A stretch of DNA of 33,034 bases from Pseudomonas caricapapayae (GTDB lineage: Bacteria > Pseudomonadota > Gammaproteobacteria > Pseudomonadales > Pseudomonadaceae), in contig NZ_LJPW01000103.1 of assembly GCF_001400735.1 (NCBI RefSeq), positions 1 to 33,034 on the forward strand. Reading direction: 5' to 3'. This document shows positions 14,641 through 23,045 of this stretch, piece by piece; the first letter of the stretch is position 1; each line of letters begins with the position of its first letter. The translations under genes and the position numbers were made by a program. The notes beneath the pieces are model-generated. The model did no database searches. It worked only from the letters and a program-made list of their open reading frames with translations, and was not told the DNA's origin.

Positions 14641-15372
14641 ATGAACAAGCTCTCCAGCGACGAACGTTTACCGCTTTATCAGCGCTTGCGCGATAGCCTG
14701 GCTGAACAGATTGCCAATAATCGTTGGCGGCCGGGAGAAGCCATCCCTACCGAGGCGGCACTTTCCGCCGAGTATTGCCTGTCCACAGGCACCGTGCGCA
14801 AGGCCATTGATCTGCTGGTCAGCGACAACATCCTGGAACGCCAGCAGGGGCGTGGCACGTTCATTCGTCGTGCGCAGTTTCAGTCCTCGTTGTTCCGCTT
14901 TTTCCGTTTTCAGACCGAAGCGGGCGAACGCCGCGTGCCGGAGAGCCGGATTTTGTCGATCGAGCCTGTGGCTGCGCCTTCATCGGTCAGCCAGGCACTG
15001 GGCCTGATTGCTGGCGCGCCGGTCATTCGCATGATCCGTCTTCGATTGCTGGACAGCCAGCCGGTGCTGGCCGAAGAAATCTGGCTGCCACGGGTTCGGT
15101 TCCAGGCTCTGCTGGATCTGGACCTCGATACTCAGGGTCCATTGCTCTATCCGATCTATGAAGACGTCTGCGGCCAGGTTGTGGCCTATGCGCAAGAGAG
15201 CCTGACCGCCGAAGCGGTCAACGAGGTATATGGCCGGTTGCTGCAGATATCGGCTGACAGCCCGGTCGTTGTCATCGAGCGTCTGGCGCGCAATTACGCC
15301 GGTGAACCACTGGAGTGGCGACGTTCGCGTGGTCATGCCAGCCATTTCCGCTATAGCGTGGAAATTCGCTGA
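14641..15372 (+). CDS. GntR-family (HutC/UTRA) transcriptional regulator
   Basis: 243 residues. An N-terminal winged helix-turn-helix (about 8-75) shows the GntR pattern LPLYQRLRDSLAEQI, WRPGEAIPTEAALS, STGTVRKAIDLLV and QQGRGTFI. It is followed by a UTRA ligand domain (about 95-240) with VIRMIRLRLLDSQPVLAEEI and YAQESLTAEAVN. HutC-type members repress nearby catabolic genes until a small ligand binds. The next two genes on the same strand (MFS symporter, amidohydrolase) are the likely targets. The start at 14641 fits the family's N-terminus; the reading from 14530 adds 37 residues of non-family sequence. The ribosome site is weak. Confidence 0.88.
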   Translation: MNKLSSDERLPLYQRLRDSLAEQIANNRWRPGEAIPTEAALSAEYCLSTGTVRKAIDLLVSDNILERQQGRGTFIRRAQFQSSLFRFFRFQTEAGERRVPESRILSIEPVAAPSSVSQALGLIAGAPVIRMIRLRLLDSQPVLAEEIWLPRVRFQALLDLDLDTQGPLLYPIYEDVCGQVVAYAQESLTAEAVNEVYGRLLQISADSPVVVIERLARNYAGEPLEWRRSRGHASHFRYSVEIR

Positions 15373-15422
15373 TCGCGCTGCAATCACCTCGATTCATTCA
15401 ACGCTGATAAGGATAGGAAGCC

Positions 15423-16709
15423 ATGTTCAACTGGTATCGCGAAGTCACCCCCAAAGAGCGCAAGACCTTCTGGGCCTGTTTTGGCGGCTGGTCGCTGGAC
15501 GCCCTGGAAGTGCAGATGTTCGGTCTGGCCATTCCTGCCCTGATCGCTGCCTTTGCCCTGAGTAAAGGCGATGCCGGATTGATCAGCGCGGTGACGCTGG
15601 TGACGTCTGCCTTGGGTGGCTGGGTGGGCGGAACCTTGTCCGACCGTTATGGCCGGGTCCGTACGCTGCAATGGATGATCCTGTGGTTTTCCTTCTTCAC
15701 CTTTCTGTCTGCCTTTGTGACCGGTTTCAATCAGTTGCTGATCGTCAAGGCGCTGCAGGGCTTTGGCATCGGCGGTGAGTGGGCGGCGGGCGCGGTATTG
15801 ATGGCCGAGACGATCCAGTCCCGCTATCGCGGCAAGGTCATGGCGACGGTGCAAAGCGCCTGGGCCGTTGGCTGGGGACTGGCGGTGGTGCTGTTCACCC
15901 TGATTTATTCGTTTGTGCCGGAGGATATTGCCTGGCGGGTGATGTTCTTCGTCGGTCTGCTGCCCGCATTGATGATTATCTGGGTGCGACGCAACGTCGA
16001 AGAGCCGGACAGCTTCCAGCGCATGCAGAAAAGCGCTGCGCCAAAGGGCAACTTCTTCAAGTCGATGGCCGGAATCTTTCGTCCCGAGCTGCTGCGTGTC
16101 ACTTTGCTCGGCGGCTTGCTGGGCCTGGGTGCTCACGGCGGTTATCACGCGGTCATGACCTGGCTGCCGACCTTTCTCAAGACCGAGCGCAACCTGTCAG
16201 TGCTCAGCTCCGGTGGCTACCTGGCCGTCATAATCGTTGCGTTCTGGTGCGGCTGTGTGTGCAGCGGCCTGTTGATCGACCGCATTGGCCGACGCAAGAA
16301 CATCATGCTGTTCGCGCTGTGCTGCGTAGTCACTGTGCAGTGCTACCTGATGCTGCCGCTGACCAACACGCAAATGCTGTTTCTCGGCTTCCCGCTGGGG
16401 TTCTTCGCCGCTGGCATTCCGGCCAGCCTCGGTTCTTTCTTCAACGAACTGTACCCGGCGGACGTACGTGGGGCAGGGGTTGGTTTTTGCTACAACTTCG
16501 GGCGTGTATTGTCCGCAGTGTTCCCGTTTCTGGTGGGCCACATGAGTGAGTCGATGTCGTTGGGCACCGCCATCGGTATCGATGCCGGTATTGCCTACGG
16601 CGTGGCCATGGTGGCTGCTTTGTGCCTGCCGGAAACCCGCGGGCGCAATCTTGAAGCTACGCCGGTCGCTGTTGAACCGCTGGACGGGGGCACGGCGCGG
16701 CAGGCATGA
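15423..16709 (+). CDS. MFS transporter, aromatic/organic acid:H+ symporter type
   Basis: 428 residues with twelve predicted helices. MFS motif A appears as GGTLSDRYGRVRTL and its repeat as LLIDRIGRRKNI. The segment GFGIGGEWAAGAVLMAE matches the AAHS/sialate/metabolite-symporter group, with RYRGKVMATVQSAW and PETRG near the C-terminus. It probably imports a carboxylated substrate with protons. AGGAAG stands a few bases before the ATG. It lies 50 bases after the GntR gene, and its stop overlaps the amidohydrolase start (ATGA), so transport and hydrolysis of one compound are likely coupled. The substrate cannot be read from sequence. Confidence 0.85.
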   Translation: MFNWYREVTPKERKTFWACFGGWSLDALEVQMFGLAIPALIAAFALSKGDAGLISAVTLVTSALGGWVGGTLSDRYGRVRTLQWMILWFSFFTFLSAFVTGFNQLLIVKALQGFGIGGEWAAGAVLMAETIQSRYRGKVMATVQSAWAVGWGLAVVLFTLIYSFVPEDIAWRVMFFVGLLPALMIIWVRRNVEEPDSFQRMQKSAAPKGNFFKSMAGIFRPELLRVTLLGGLLGLGAHGGYHAVMTWLPTFLKTERNLSVLSSGGYLAVIIVAFWCGCVCSGLLIDRIGRRKNIMLFALCCVVTVQCYLMLPLTNTQMLFLGFPLGFFAAGIPASLGSFFNELYPADVRGAGVGFCYNFGRVLSAVFPFLVGHMSESMSLGTAIGIDAGIAYGVAMVAALCLPETRGRNLEATPVAVEPLDGGTARQA

Positions 16710-17608
16710 GTACCCTTTCACCTGCGGTGCTACGGCACCGCGCTGACTTACAGACGAAACCCATGACCGATTCCTGTAGTACGCCAATCCTGGGCATTGA
16801 TGCTCATGCCCATGTCTTCAGCAAGGATCTGAGTCTGACATCGGGACGACGTTACAGCCCTGACTACGACGCTACGGTGCAAGCGTACCTGGCCAATCTG
16901 CATGAACATGGCTTGAGCCATGGCGTGCTGGTACAGCCCAGTTTCCTCGGTACCGATAACCGGTTTCTGCTTGACGCTCTGGCGCAGGCCCCGGATCGAT
17001 TACGCGGTGTGGCGGTGGTGGACACCGATTTCAGTCGGGGTGCCTTGCAGCGTATGGCCGGGTTGGGCATTGTCGGTATTCGCCTGAATCTGATCGGCAA
17101 GGCGCTGCCGGACTTCGCTGCACCTGAATGGAAAGTGTTGTTCAAGCACATCTGGACGCTGGGCTGGCATGTGGAATTGCACCGTGAAGTTGCGGACTTG
17201 CCGGGGTTGATCCGACAGTTGCTGCCTTTCGGTTGCAAGATTGTAATCGATCATTTCGGTCGGCCCGATTCGCGCTCCGGTGTCGATGATCCAGCGTTCC
17301 AGGCATTGCTGGAGCTGGGGTTGAGCGGTCAGTTGTGGATGAAAATTTCGGCAATCTACCGCCTCGGCGGCAGTGTCGAACAGAACGCGGCGTTCGCTCG
17401 TGCTGCATTGCCTCTGCTGTTGCAAAGCTTCGGTCCGCGCCGGCTGGTATGGGGCAGCGACTGGCCACACACCCAGCACGAGCAAGAGGTCGGCTACGCC
17501 AGTGTGGTCGAGCAGTTCCGGGCGCTTGAATGCCCGGATCCGCTCAAGAACACGTTGTTGGTCGAGGCCCCACAGGCATTGTTTGATTTTCTGCCAATCG
17601 AAATCTGA
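16706..17608 (+). CDS. Amidohydrolase of the 2-pyrone-4,6-dicarboxylate lactonase-like group
   Basis: 300 residues from the overlapping ATG; an alternative start at 16763 would give 281 residues and begin nearer the domain (MTDSCSTPILGIDAHAHVF). It is a TIM-barrel Amidohydrolase_2 protein. Visible are the strand-1 motif IDAHAHVF (Asp32, His34, His36), HREVADL, VIDHFGRPDSRSG and the C-terminal LVWGSDWPHTQHE with its catalytic Asp. These match the pattern of LigI-type lactonases that open pyrone or lactone dicarboxylates. Together with the symporter and the GntR regulator it forms a three-gene catabolic module for an unidentified acid or lactone. Exact substrate assignment is not possible. Confidence 0.82.
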   Translation: MSTLSPAVLRHRADLQTKPMTDSCSTPILGIDAHAHVFSKDLSLTSGRRYSPDYDATVQAYLANLHEHGLSHGVLVQPSFLGTDNRFLLDALAQAPDRLRGVAVVDTDFSRGALQRMAGLGIVGIRLNLIGKALPDFAAPEWKVLFKHIWTLGWHVELHREVADLPGLIRQLLPFGCKIVIDHFGRPDSRSGVDDPAFQALLELGLSGQLWMKISAIYRLGGSVEQNAAFARAALPLLLQSFGPRRLVWGSDWPHTQHEQEVGYASVVEQFRALECPDPLKNTLLVEAPQALFDFLPIEI

Positions 17609-17612
17609 CCTG

Positions 17613-20600
17613 CTAGGCCGCAGGCGGCTTGATCCGGTAGCTGACCATGTACAGCGCAGGCAGAAAAAACAGCGTCAGCAGGGTGGCGATGCCGATGCCG
17701 CCAATCATGGCGATGGCCATCGGGCCCCAGAATACCTCGCGGGCAATCGGGATCATGCCCAGACTGGCGGCAGCTGCGGTCAGCAGAATGGGGCGGCAGC
17801 GATGTTCGGTGGCCTTGACCACCGATGTCCAGGCGCTCTCACCCGCCGCAATGAATTCATCAATCTGCGTTACCAGAATGACCGAGTTGCGGATGATGAT
17901 CCCGATCAGTGCCAGCACGCCAAGAATCGCGACAAAGCCCAGCGGATAGCCGGAAATCAGTAATGCAGCGACCACGCCAATCAGCCCGAGCGGCACCACG
18001 CTGACCACCAGCAGAAGCTTTTTCACGCTGTGCAACTGGATCATCAAAAAGCTCACCACCAACAGCAGCATCAATGGCACAACCTTCAATATGGGCCCTT
18101 GCGAGCGTGCGCTGGCCTCGACCGCGCCGCCGGTGGCGACCGAGTAACGCGGCGGTAAACGAGCGCTGAAGGCATCGACGTCAGGCTGCAATTGCCTGAC
18201 CAGAGCTGCCGGTTGCAATGTGCCAAGCACGCTGGCTTTAAGGGTAATGGTCGCCAGCCTGTCGCGGCGCCAGACCAGTGGCTGTTCCTGCTCGTAGGTG
18301 AGCGTGGCGAACGCCATCAGTGGCACGCTCGTACCGTTGGGTATCGGGATCTGCAGGTTACCAAGGCTCTGCACCGAGCTGCGCTCGTCATTGTCTGCGC
18401 GTGCAATCACGTCGACCAGATACGTACTGTCGCGCACCTGGGTAATGGTTGTACCGCTGACCACGCTGTTGAGAATTTGCGCCACGTCTTCGGAAGACAG
18501 GCCGAACTGACGAACCTTGTCCTGCGCAATATCAATCTTCAACACCTTGCCCGGCTCGTTCCAGTCATAGATGACCTGGCCGATAGCGGGGTTGGCGTCG
18601 AGAATGGCGGCCAGCGCCATGGCCTGGCTGCGCACCTGCTCGATGTCCGGGCCGCTGACCCGGTATTGCACCGGCCAGCCCACCGGCGGCCCCATGTTCA
18701 ATGGCTGGACGTAGCCACCCACGCCGACATAGTCGTCACGAAAGCGCTGACGCAGACGCTCGATCAAACGATCACGCGCTTCGCCACCCTGACTGACGAT
18801 CACCAATTGTCCGTAAAACGGATTGCTCAGTTGCTGATCCAGCGGCAGGTAAAAGCGCACCGCACCTTTGCCAACGTAAGAACTCCAGCGCAGCACATCA
18901 GGATCATTCTTGAGCGCTGCTTCAAAGCGATCCATGGTCTGGCGTGTGCCTTCGATGGAGCCGTTTTGCGGCATGTAAATGTCCACCAGAATTTCCGGGC
19001 GGTCGGAGTCCGGAAAGAACTGGTTCTGCAGCAATCTGCCTGCGAACAGCGACCCGATGAACATCAGCAGGGTTATGCCGATTATCCACCAGCGGTGCTC
19101 AAGGGCCTTGACCAGCAAGCGGCTGAAGCCACGCATCCAGCGCCCCGGTGCGGCGTGTTGTGCCGACGCCTTGAGGATGTGCACGCCAATCAGTGGCGCA
19201 AACAGGACTGCCACCAGCCAGGACAGCAGCAGCGCCACAGCAATCACCGCGAACATGGTGAACACGTACTCACCTGCGGAGCTGGAGTTCAGGCCGATGG
19301 GCACGAACCCGGCAACGGTGACCAGCGTGCCGGTCAGCATCGGAAATGCCGTCGAGGTATAAGCGAAGGTCGCGGCCTGCGGCAACGAATCGCCGCTCTC
19401 CAGCCGTGTCACCATCATTTCGACGGTGATCATTGCGTCATCCACCAACAGACCCAGCGCAATGATCAGGGCGCCAAGCGAAATGCGCTGCATGGTGATG
19501 CCGCTGTATTCCATGAACACGAAGACCAGGGCCAGAACCAGCGGAATTGAACAGGCCACCACCAGACCGGCGCGAATGCCGAGGCTGATGAAGCTCACGA
19601 CCAGCACGATCAGGATCGCTTCAAAGAGCGCATGAGTGAAACCACCGATCGCTTTTTCAACCACGTCGGCCTGACTGGACACCAGGTGGACATCAATGCC
19701 CAGCGGCAACCCGGTGGTCAGGTCGTCGATACGCTGCTGCAATTGTGTGCCGAATGCCTGAATGTTGCCGCCTTGCTTCATGGCCACCGCAAGACCGATG
19801 GCCGGCTGGCCATTGAAGCGAAACAGCGAAGAGGGCGGGTCAGCGTAGCGGCGTTCGATGGTCGCCAGGTCGCTGAGGCGAAAGAATCGCTCGCCAACAC
19901 GCAGGTTGACCGCCTCAAGGTCTTTTTCACTGCTGAACTGACCGCTGGCCCGCACCGCAATACGTTCCGGGCCTGCCTCCATCACGCCTGCGGGCGTCAC
20001 CGAATTTTGCGCCTGGAGACTTTGCAGTACCTGGCGCTGGTCGATGCCCAGTGCTGCGAGCTTGCGGATGGAGAAGTTCAGATAAATGACTTCGCGCTGG
20101 GCACCCAGCAGCTCGATCTTGCCAAGGTTGGGCACGCTACGGATATCGGCGCGCACTTGCTCGACGTAATCGCGCAACTGTCTAAAGGACAGGCCGTCAG
20201 CGGTGAATGCATAGATACTGCCGAACACGTCGCCAAATTCGTCGTTGAAGGCAGGGCCCTGAATGCCGCTGGGCAGTTCGCTGCGTACATCGCTGATCTT
20301 CTTGCGTACCTGATACCAGGCTGCCGGGATGTCGGCGCTGCGGGTCTCGCTTTTCAGGAAGACAAAAAGCGTCGATTCACCGGCCAGCGTGTAGCTTTTC
20401 ACGTAATCCAGCGCGTCGATTTCTTCGAGCTTCTTTTCCAGGCGGTCGGTGACCTGTTGCAAGGTATCGGGCAGCGTCGCACCCGGCCAGCGCGCCTGAA
20501 TGACCATGGTCTTGATGGCAAAGGAGGGGTCTTCCTCGCGGCCCAGATTGAGGAACGACCCACTGCCCATCAGCAGTGAAACGAACATCATGTACCAGAC

Positions 20601-20651
20601 CAGCGTGCGATGCTTGAGCCCCCAGGCCGACAGATTGAAGCGCGCCTTCAC
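17613..20651 (-). CDS. RND efflux transporter (HAE1/TriC-like)
   Basis: 1012 residues from GTG at 20651. This is an inner-membrane proton-driven efflux pump with two halves, each with a large periplasmic loop. The N-terminus RFNLSAWGLKHRTLVWYMM is followed by LGREEDPSF and WPGATLPDTLQQVTDRLE, a pattern seen in the TriC/NolG-like branch rather than AcrB/MexB. The proton-relay Asp pair lies in helix 4 (LGLLVDDAMITVEMM, Asp404-Asp405). The GTG start overlaps the stop of the short upstream gene (GTGA) and has AGAGG nearby; reading further upstream is not supported. No outer-membrane factor gene is present. Substrates are unknown. It ends 4 bases from the converging amidohydrolase gene. Confidence 0.9.
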   Translation of the reverse strand: MKARFNLSAWGLKHRTLVWYMMFVSLLMGSGSFLNLGREEDPSFAIKTMVIQARWPGATLPDTLQQVTDRLEKKLEEIDALDYVKSYTLAGESTLFVFLKSETRSADIPAAWYQVRKKISDVRSELPSGIQGPAFNDEFGDVFGSIYAFTADGLSFRQLRDYVEQVRADIRSVPNLGKIELLGAQREVIYLNFSIRKLAALGIDQRQVLQSLQAQNSVTPAGVMEAGPERIAVRASGQFSSEKDLEAVNLRVGERFFRLSDLATIERRYADPPSSLFRFNGQPAIGLAVAMKQGGNIQAFGTQLQQRIDDLTTGLPLGIDVHLVSSQADVVEKAIGGFTHALFEAILIVLVVSFISLGIRAGLVVACSIPLVLALVFVFMEYSGITMQRISLGALIIALGLLVDDAMITVEMMVTRLESGDSLPQAATFAYTSTAFPMLTGTLVTVAGFVPIGLNSSSAGEYVFTMFAVIAVALLLSWLVAVLFAPLIGVHILKASAQHAAPGRWMRGFSRLLVKALEHRWWIIGITLLMFIGSLFAGRLLQNQFFPDSDRPEILVDIYMPQNGSIEGTRQTMDRFEAALKNDPDVLRWSSYVGKGAVRFYLPLDQQLSNPFYGQLVIVSQGGEARDRLIERLRQRFRDDYVGVGGYVQPLNMGPPVGWPVQYRVSGPDIEQVRSQAMALAAILDANPAIGQVIYDWNEPGKVLKIDIAQDKVRQFGLSSEDVAQILNSVVSGTTITQVRDSTYLVDVIARADNDERSSVQSLGNLQIPIPNGTSVPLMAFATLTYEQEQPLVWRRDRLATITLKASVLGTLQPAALVRQLQPDVDAFSARLPPRYSVATGGAVEASARSQGPILKVVPLMLLLVVSFLMIQLHSVKKLLLVVSVVPLGLIGVVAALLISGYPLGFVAILGVLALIGIIIRNSVILVTQIDEFIAAGESAWTSVVKATEHRCRPILLTAAAASLGMIPIAREVFWGPMAIAMIGGIGIATLLTLFFLPALYMVSYRIKPPAA

Positions 20652-20899
20652 AAACCTGCCTCTCGCGACATGCGGATTTTCTGTCCGGGCTGCATGCCGT
20701 TGATACCGGTTTGTGCCTGGATGACTCCGGCGAAACGGGCATAAGGGGCGCTGCGCCGATCGGCAATCTCGGTGAACAGCACGGGACGCTCGACAGGTTC
20801 GCGGAGCGGTTTGTCGCCGCAGCCCGGCAGCGCCATGATCAGGAGGCAGAGCAGCCGCAAGGAGTATGCCGGTCGTGGTTCTGCGGACGGGCCGTTCAT
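20648..20899 (-). pseudogene. Internally deleted membrane fusion protein, second of the efflux operon
   Basis: 83 codons in one open frame. The N-terminus is that of a lipoprotein fusion protein: MNGPSAEPRPAYSLRLLCLL, then lipobox ALPG/C, then RPVLFTEIADRRSAPYARFA and GVIQAQ, the usual entry strand. Within a few residues it passes to GINGMQPGQKIRMSREAGL, which looks like the C-terminal end of the same family (compare YPGQHVEV in the full-length neighbour). The lipoyl, hairpin and most beta-barrel parts, about 270 residues, are missing. It keeps ATGA and GTGA overlaps with both neighbours. TriABC-type systems use two fusion proteins, so this is most simply the relic of the second. The retained frame means a small lipoprotein could still be made and translational coupling to the pump kept. 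Confidence 0.7.
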
Positions 20900-22083
20900 G
20901 GTGCAGGTGCCGATGACGCCAGTGAGACGGCCGTTTCGACGGGCACCTGCTCGGCCACCTCGACATGCTGCCCTGGGTAGAGGAACTGCAGCCCTCGAGA
21001 AACCACCCGGTCGCCCTCTGACAGTCCCTCGGAAACGATCACCTGACCCTGCTCGTAGCGCAGTACGTTTACCCGAGTCAGTCTGACCCTGGCCTGAGTA
21101 TCCACCACCCAGACCACCGGTTGACCCCGCGCGCGACTCAGCGCCGACCAGGGCAGGGCGAACGCCCGCTGCGACTGGGTCTGCAAGCGTGCACTGACCA
21201 CCGAGCCCAGTGCCGGTACGACGGTTCCATCCGGCAGCGACACACGCACTCGCAACGTGCCGCTTGCGGCGGAAACGATGGGCGTGATTTCCCTGATGAT
21301 GCCAGTCAACTGAGTGTCAGGCTGATCGAGCGGGCTGACAGTCACCGTGGCACCGGTCTGATTCGGTAGCAGCAGCGCTTCGTACGCGGAAAACACCGCC
21401 TCGCGTTTGCCATCATGGGCGACACTGAACACCGGCGTGGTAGCCTGGACCACCTGGCCTTCTTCGGCATGTCGTGCGGTGATGACACCATCCGCTGCTG
21501 CCAGCAGTTCGGTGTAACCGACCTGTTCTAGCGCGCTCGCCAGCCGGGCTTGCAGCGCCGCCAGATCCCCGCGCGCGCTTTCAAGGCCGGCGCGTGCCTT
21601 CTGGTATTCACTGAGGTTGGTATAGCCCTTGGGCAGCAGCAATTGCTGACGCTGAAAGTTTCGTTCGGCGAGGTATAACCGCGACTGCCGCATGGCCAGT
21701 TCGGCCCGGATCGACGCCAGCTCGGTTTGCTGTTCTCGCGGGTCCAGTCTGGCAAGCACTTGACCGGCACGCACCCGGTCCCCGACATCCACATACCGTT
21801 TGAGCAGCTTGCCCGACACACGAAACGACTGCTCAGTCACTTTGCGCGCCTGGATATCGCCTGTCAGCGCCACGTAACTGGAGAGGTTCAACAAGGCAGC
21901 TGGCTGCACCTCGACTCGCACCAGCGCCTTTTCCGCGGGTTTCCCTGCGGAGCAGGCGCTGAGCGAGAGTAGCAAGATGAATCCCGGCACAAGGCCGGAC
22001 CGAACGTTTGTGGCGTGCAATGGCCGGAGGTTTCCGGAACCACGGCAGTACCCACGCAAGAGTGTTGCAAAGGGAAAAATCAT
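20896..22083 (-). CDS. RND efflux membrane fusion protein (lipoprotein)
   Basis: 395 residues from the ATG at 22083. A TTG at 22116 or a start nearer the signal peptide is possible, since no strong ribosome site is seen and the N-terminus before the hydrophobic stretch is unusually long. The lipobox is LSLSA/C. The HlyD/MFP order is visible: first beta-barrel strands VALTGDIQARKVTEQSFRVS, half lipoyl GKLLKRYVDVGDRVRAGQVL, alpha-hairpin (about 120-190), second lipoyl AAADGVITARHAEEGQVVQA, beta-barrel and membrane-proximal domain with SEGLSEGDRVVSRGLQFLYPG. It links the RND pump to an outer-membrane channel. ATGA overlap with the short downstream relic places all three in one operon. Confidence 0.88.
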   Translation of the reverse strand: MIFPFATLLRGYCRGSGNLRPLHATNVRSGLVPGFILLLSLSACSAGKPAEKALVRVEVQPAALLNLSSYVALTGDIQARKVTEQSFRVSGKLLKRYVDVGDRVRAGQVLARLDPREQQTELASIRAELAMRQSRLYLAERNFQRQQLLLPKGYTNLSEYQKARAGLESARGDLAALQARLASALEQVGYTELLAAADGVITARHAEEGQVVQATTPVFSVAHDGKREAVFSAYEALLLPNQTGATVTVSPLDQPDTQLTGIIREITPIVSAASGTLRVRVSLPDGTVVPALGSVVSARLQTQSQRAFALPWSALSRARGQPVVWVVDTQARVRLTRVNVLRYEQGQVIVSEGLSEGDRVVSRGLQFLYPGQHVEVAEQVPVETAVSLASSAPAP

Positions 22084-22138
22084 CAACGGATAGCACTGCC
22101 CGATCAAAGAAGCCAATACCCGAAAAACACAGCGTCAC

Positions 22139-22166
22139 GCCGGAAAGATCACAGAGCTTTCCAGGC
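22139..22166 (-). terminator. Possible terminator after rhlA
   Basis: Stem GGAAAG / CTTTCC with a 9-base loop, extended by GCC/GGC around a bulge, lies just past the rhlA stop. On the minus strand a run of five T follows only about 12 bases later, so the fit to an intrinsic terminator is poor. Confidence 0.3.
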
Positions 22167-22181
22167 GCAGGCGAGCGTGTT

Positions 22182-23045
22182 TCAGGCCATCGCGGTGACG
22201 CTGGGCCATACCTGTTGAGTGGCTTCGGTGCCCAGGAACGTCAGCGCTGTTCTCTGCGAGTGATGCCATGCTGCCTTGCTTTCCAGGTCCAGAAAGTGCC
22301 CCGTGTCCGGAACGACGTTGAAACTGCTTTTGGCGATGTAGTTGGAAAACATGCGCGCATCTTCAACGGTGGTGTATTCATCTTTTTCACCGTTGATAAA
22401 CAGCACTGGAATCTTGATCGAGGAGAAACGCTCGACGTAGTTGCTGGCGCTTAGTGTGCGAATCTGGCTGATGTGAAAGTCGATCTGACGGTATTCGTGT
22501 TCGGCAAGGCTGATCAGGTGCTTGTAGTTATAGAGTTTAAACAGGCGCGGCAGGTACTTGCCCACCGTGTCGTTAAGCAACGAACCGATCTTGCGCTTCT
22601 CGCGAGCGGCCAGGTAGATCTGAGCGTTGTCGATGTAGTCGAGCATGGCCTCGTTGAGGACCGGCGAGAACGAACTGATGATTGCCTTCTCCACGGTAGG
22701 CGGGCACTCGGCAAGGGCCAGCAAGGCCGAGACGCCGCCCCAGGATACCGACAGCAGGTGATTGACCTGGTAGAGATCGATCAGTTGCAGGAGGATATGA
22801 ACCTCATCTTCCTTGCTGACAATCATGTCATCCGGGTTGTGCGCTCGGGATTGCCCCGAAAACGGCAGGTCGAATAACACCAGGTTGTAGTGCGGTTGCA
22901 GGTACTTGACGGTCTGTCCGAAAGAGCCGGTGGTCGATAACGCACCGTTGACCAGCAAGATGGTTTTGGCGTCGCTGCCTTTCCAGTAAGTCTCGGTATA
23001 AACCTTGTACTTGCCCACGCTTAAAATCTTTGATTGTGCGCCCAT
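22182..23045 (-). CDS. rhlA: RhlA, 3-(3-hydroxyalkanoyloxy)alkanoic acid synthase
   Basis: 287 residues. RhlA joins two 3-hydroxyacyl chains into HAA, the lipid part of rhamnolipids and a surfactant in its own right. It has the alpha/beta-hydrolase fold with LLVNGALSTTGSF, LVLFDLPFSGQSRAHNP, nucleophile elbow SVSWGG (Ser101), NEAMLDYI, VGKYLP, LFINGEKDEYTTVEDA (Asp222) and PDTGHFLDLESK (His250). These align by eye with P. aeruginosa RhlA along the whole length. No rhlB or rhlC follows, so the product is expected to be HAA rather than rhamnolipid, as reported for P. syringae, where it supports surface motility. GGGAGG stands just before the ATG. The gene stands alone after a 497-base control region. 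Confidence 0.92.
   Translation of the reverse strand: MGAQSKILSVGKYKVYTETYWKGSDAKTILLVNGALSTTGSFGQTVKYLQPHYNLVLFDLPFSGQSRAHNPDDMIVSKEDEVHILLQLIDLYQVNHLLSVSWGGVSALLALAECPPTVEKAIISSFSPVLNEAMLDYIDNAQIYLAAREKRKIGSLLNDTVGKYLPRLFKLYNYKHLISLAEHEYRQIDFHISQIRTLSASNYVERFSSIKIPVLFINGEKDEYTTVEDARMFSNYIAKSSFNVVPDTGHFLDLESKAAWHHSQRTALTFLGTEATQQVWPSVTAMA

Noticed and set aside
18192..19550. 452-codon open frame antisense to the RND pump gene
   Set aside because: Its translation is His/Gln/Arg-rich with no recognisable motif, as expected of a codon-bias shadow of the pump gene.
20652..20966. Extension of the RND pump reading frame upstream of 20651
   Set aside because: The extra residues are Arg/His/Pro-rich and overlap the fusion-protein relic in another frame; the GTG at 20651 with nearby AGAGG gives the normal pump N-terminus.
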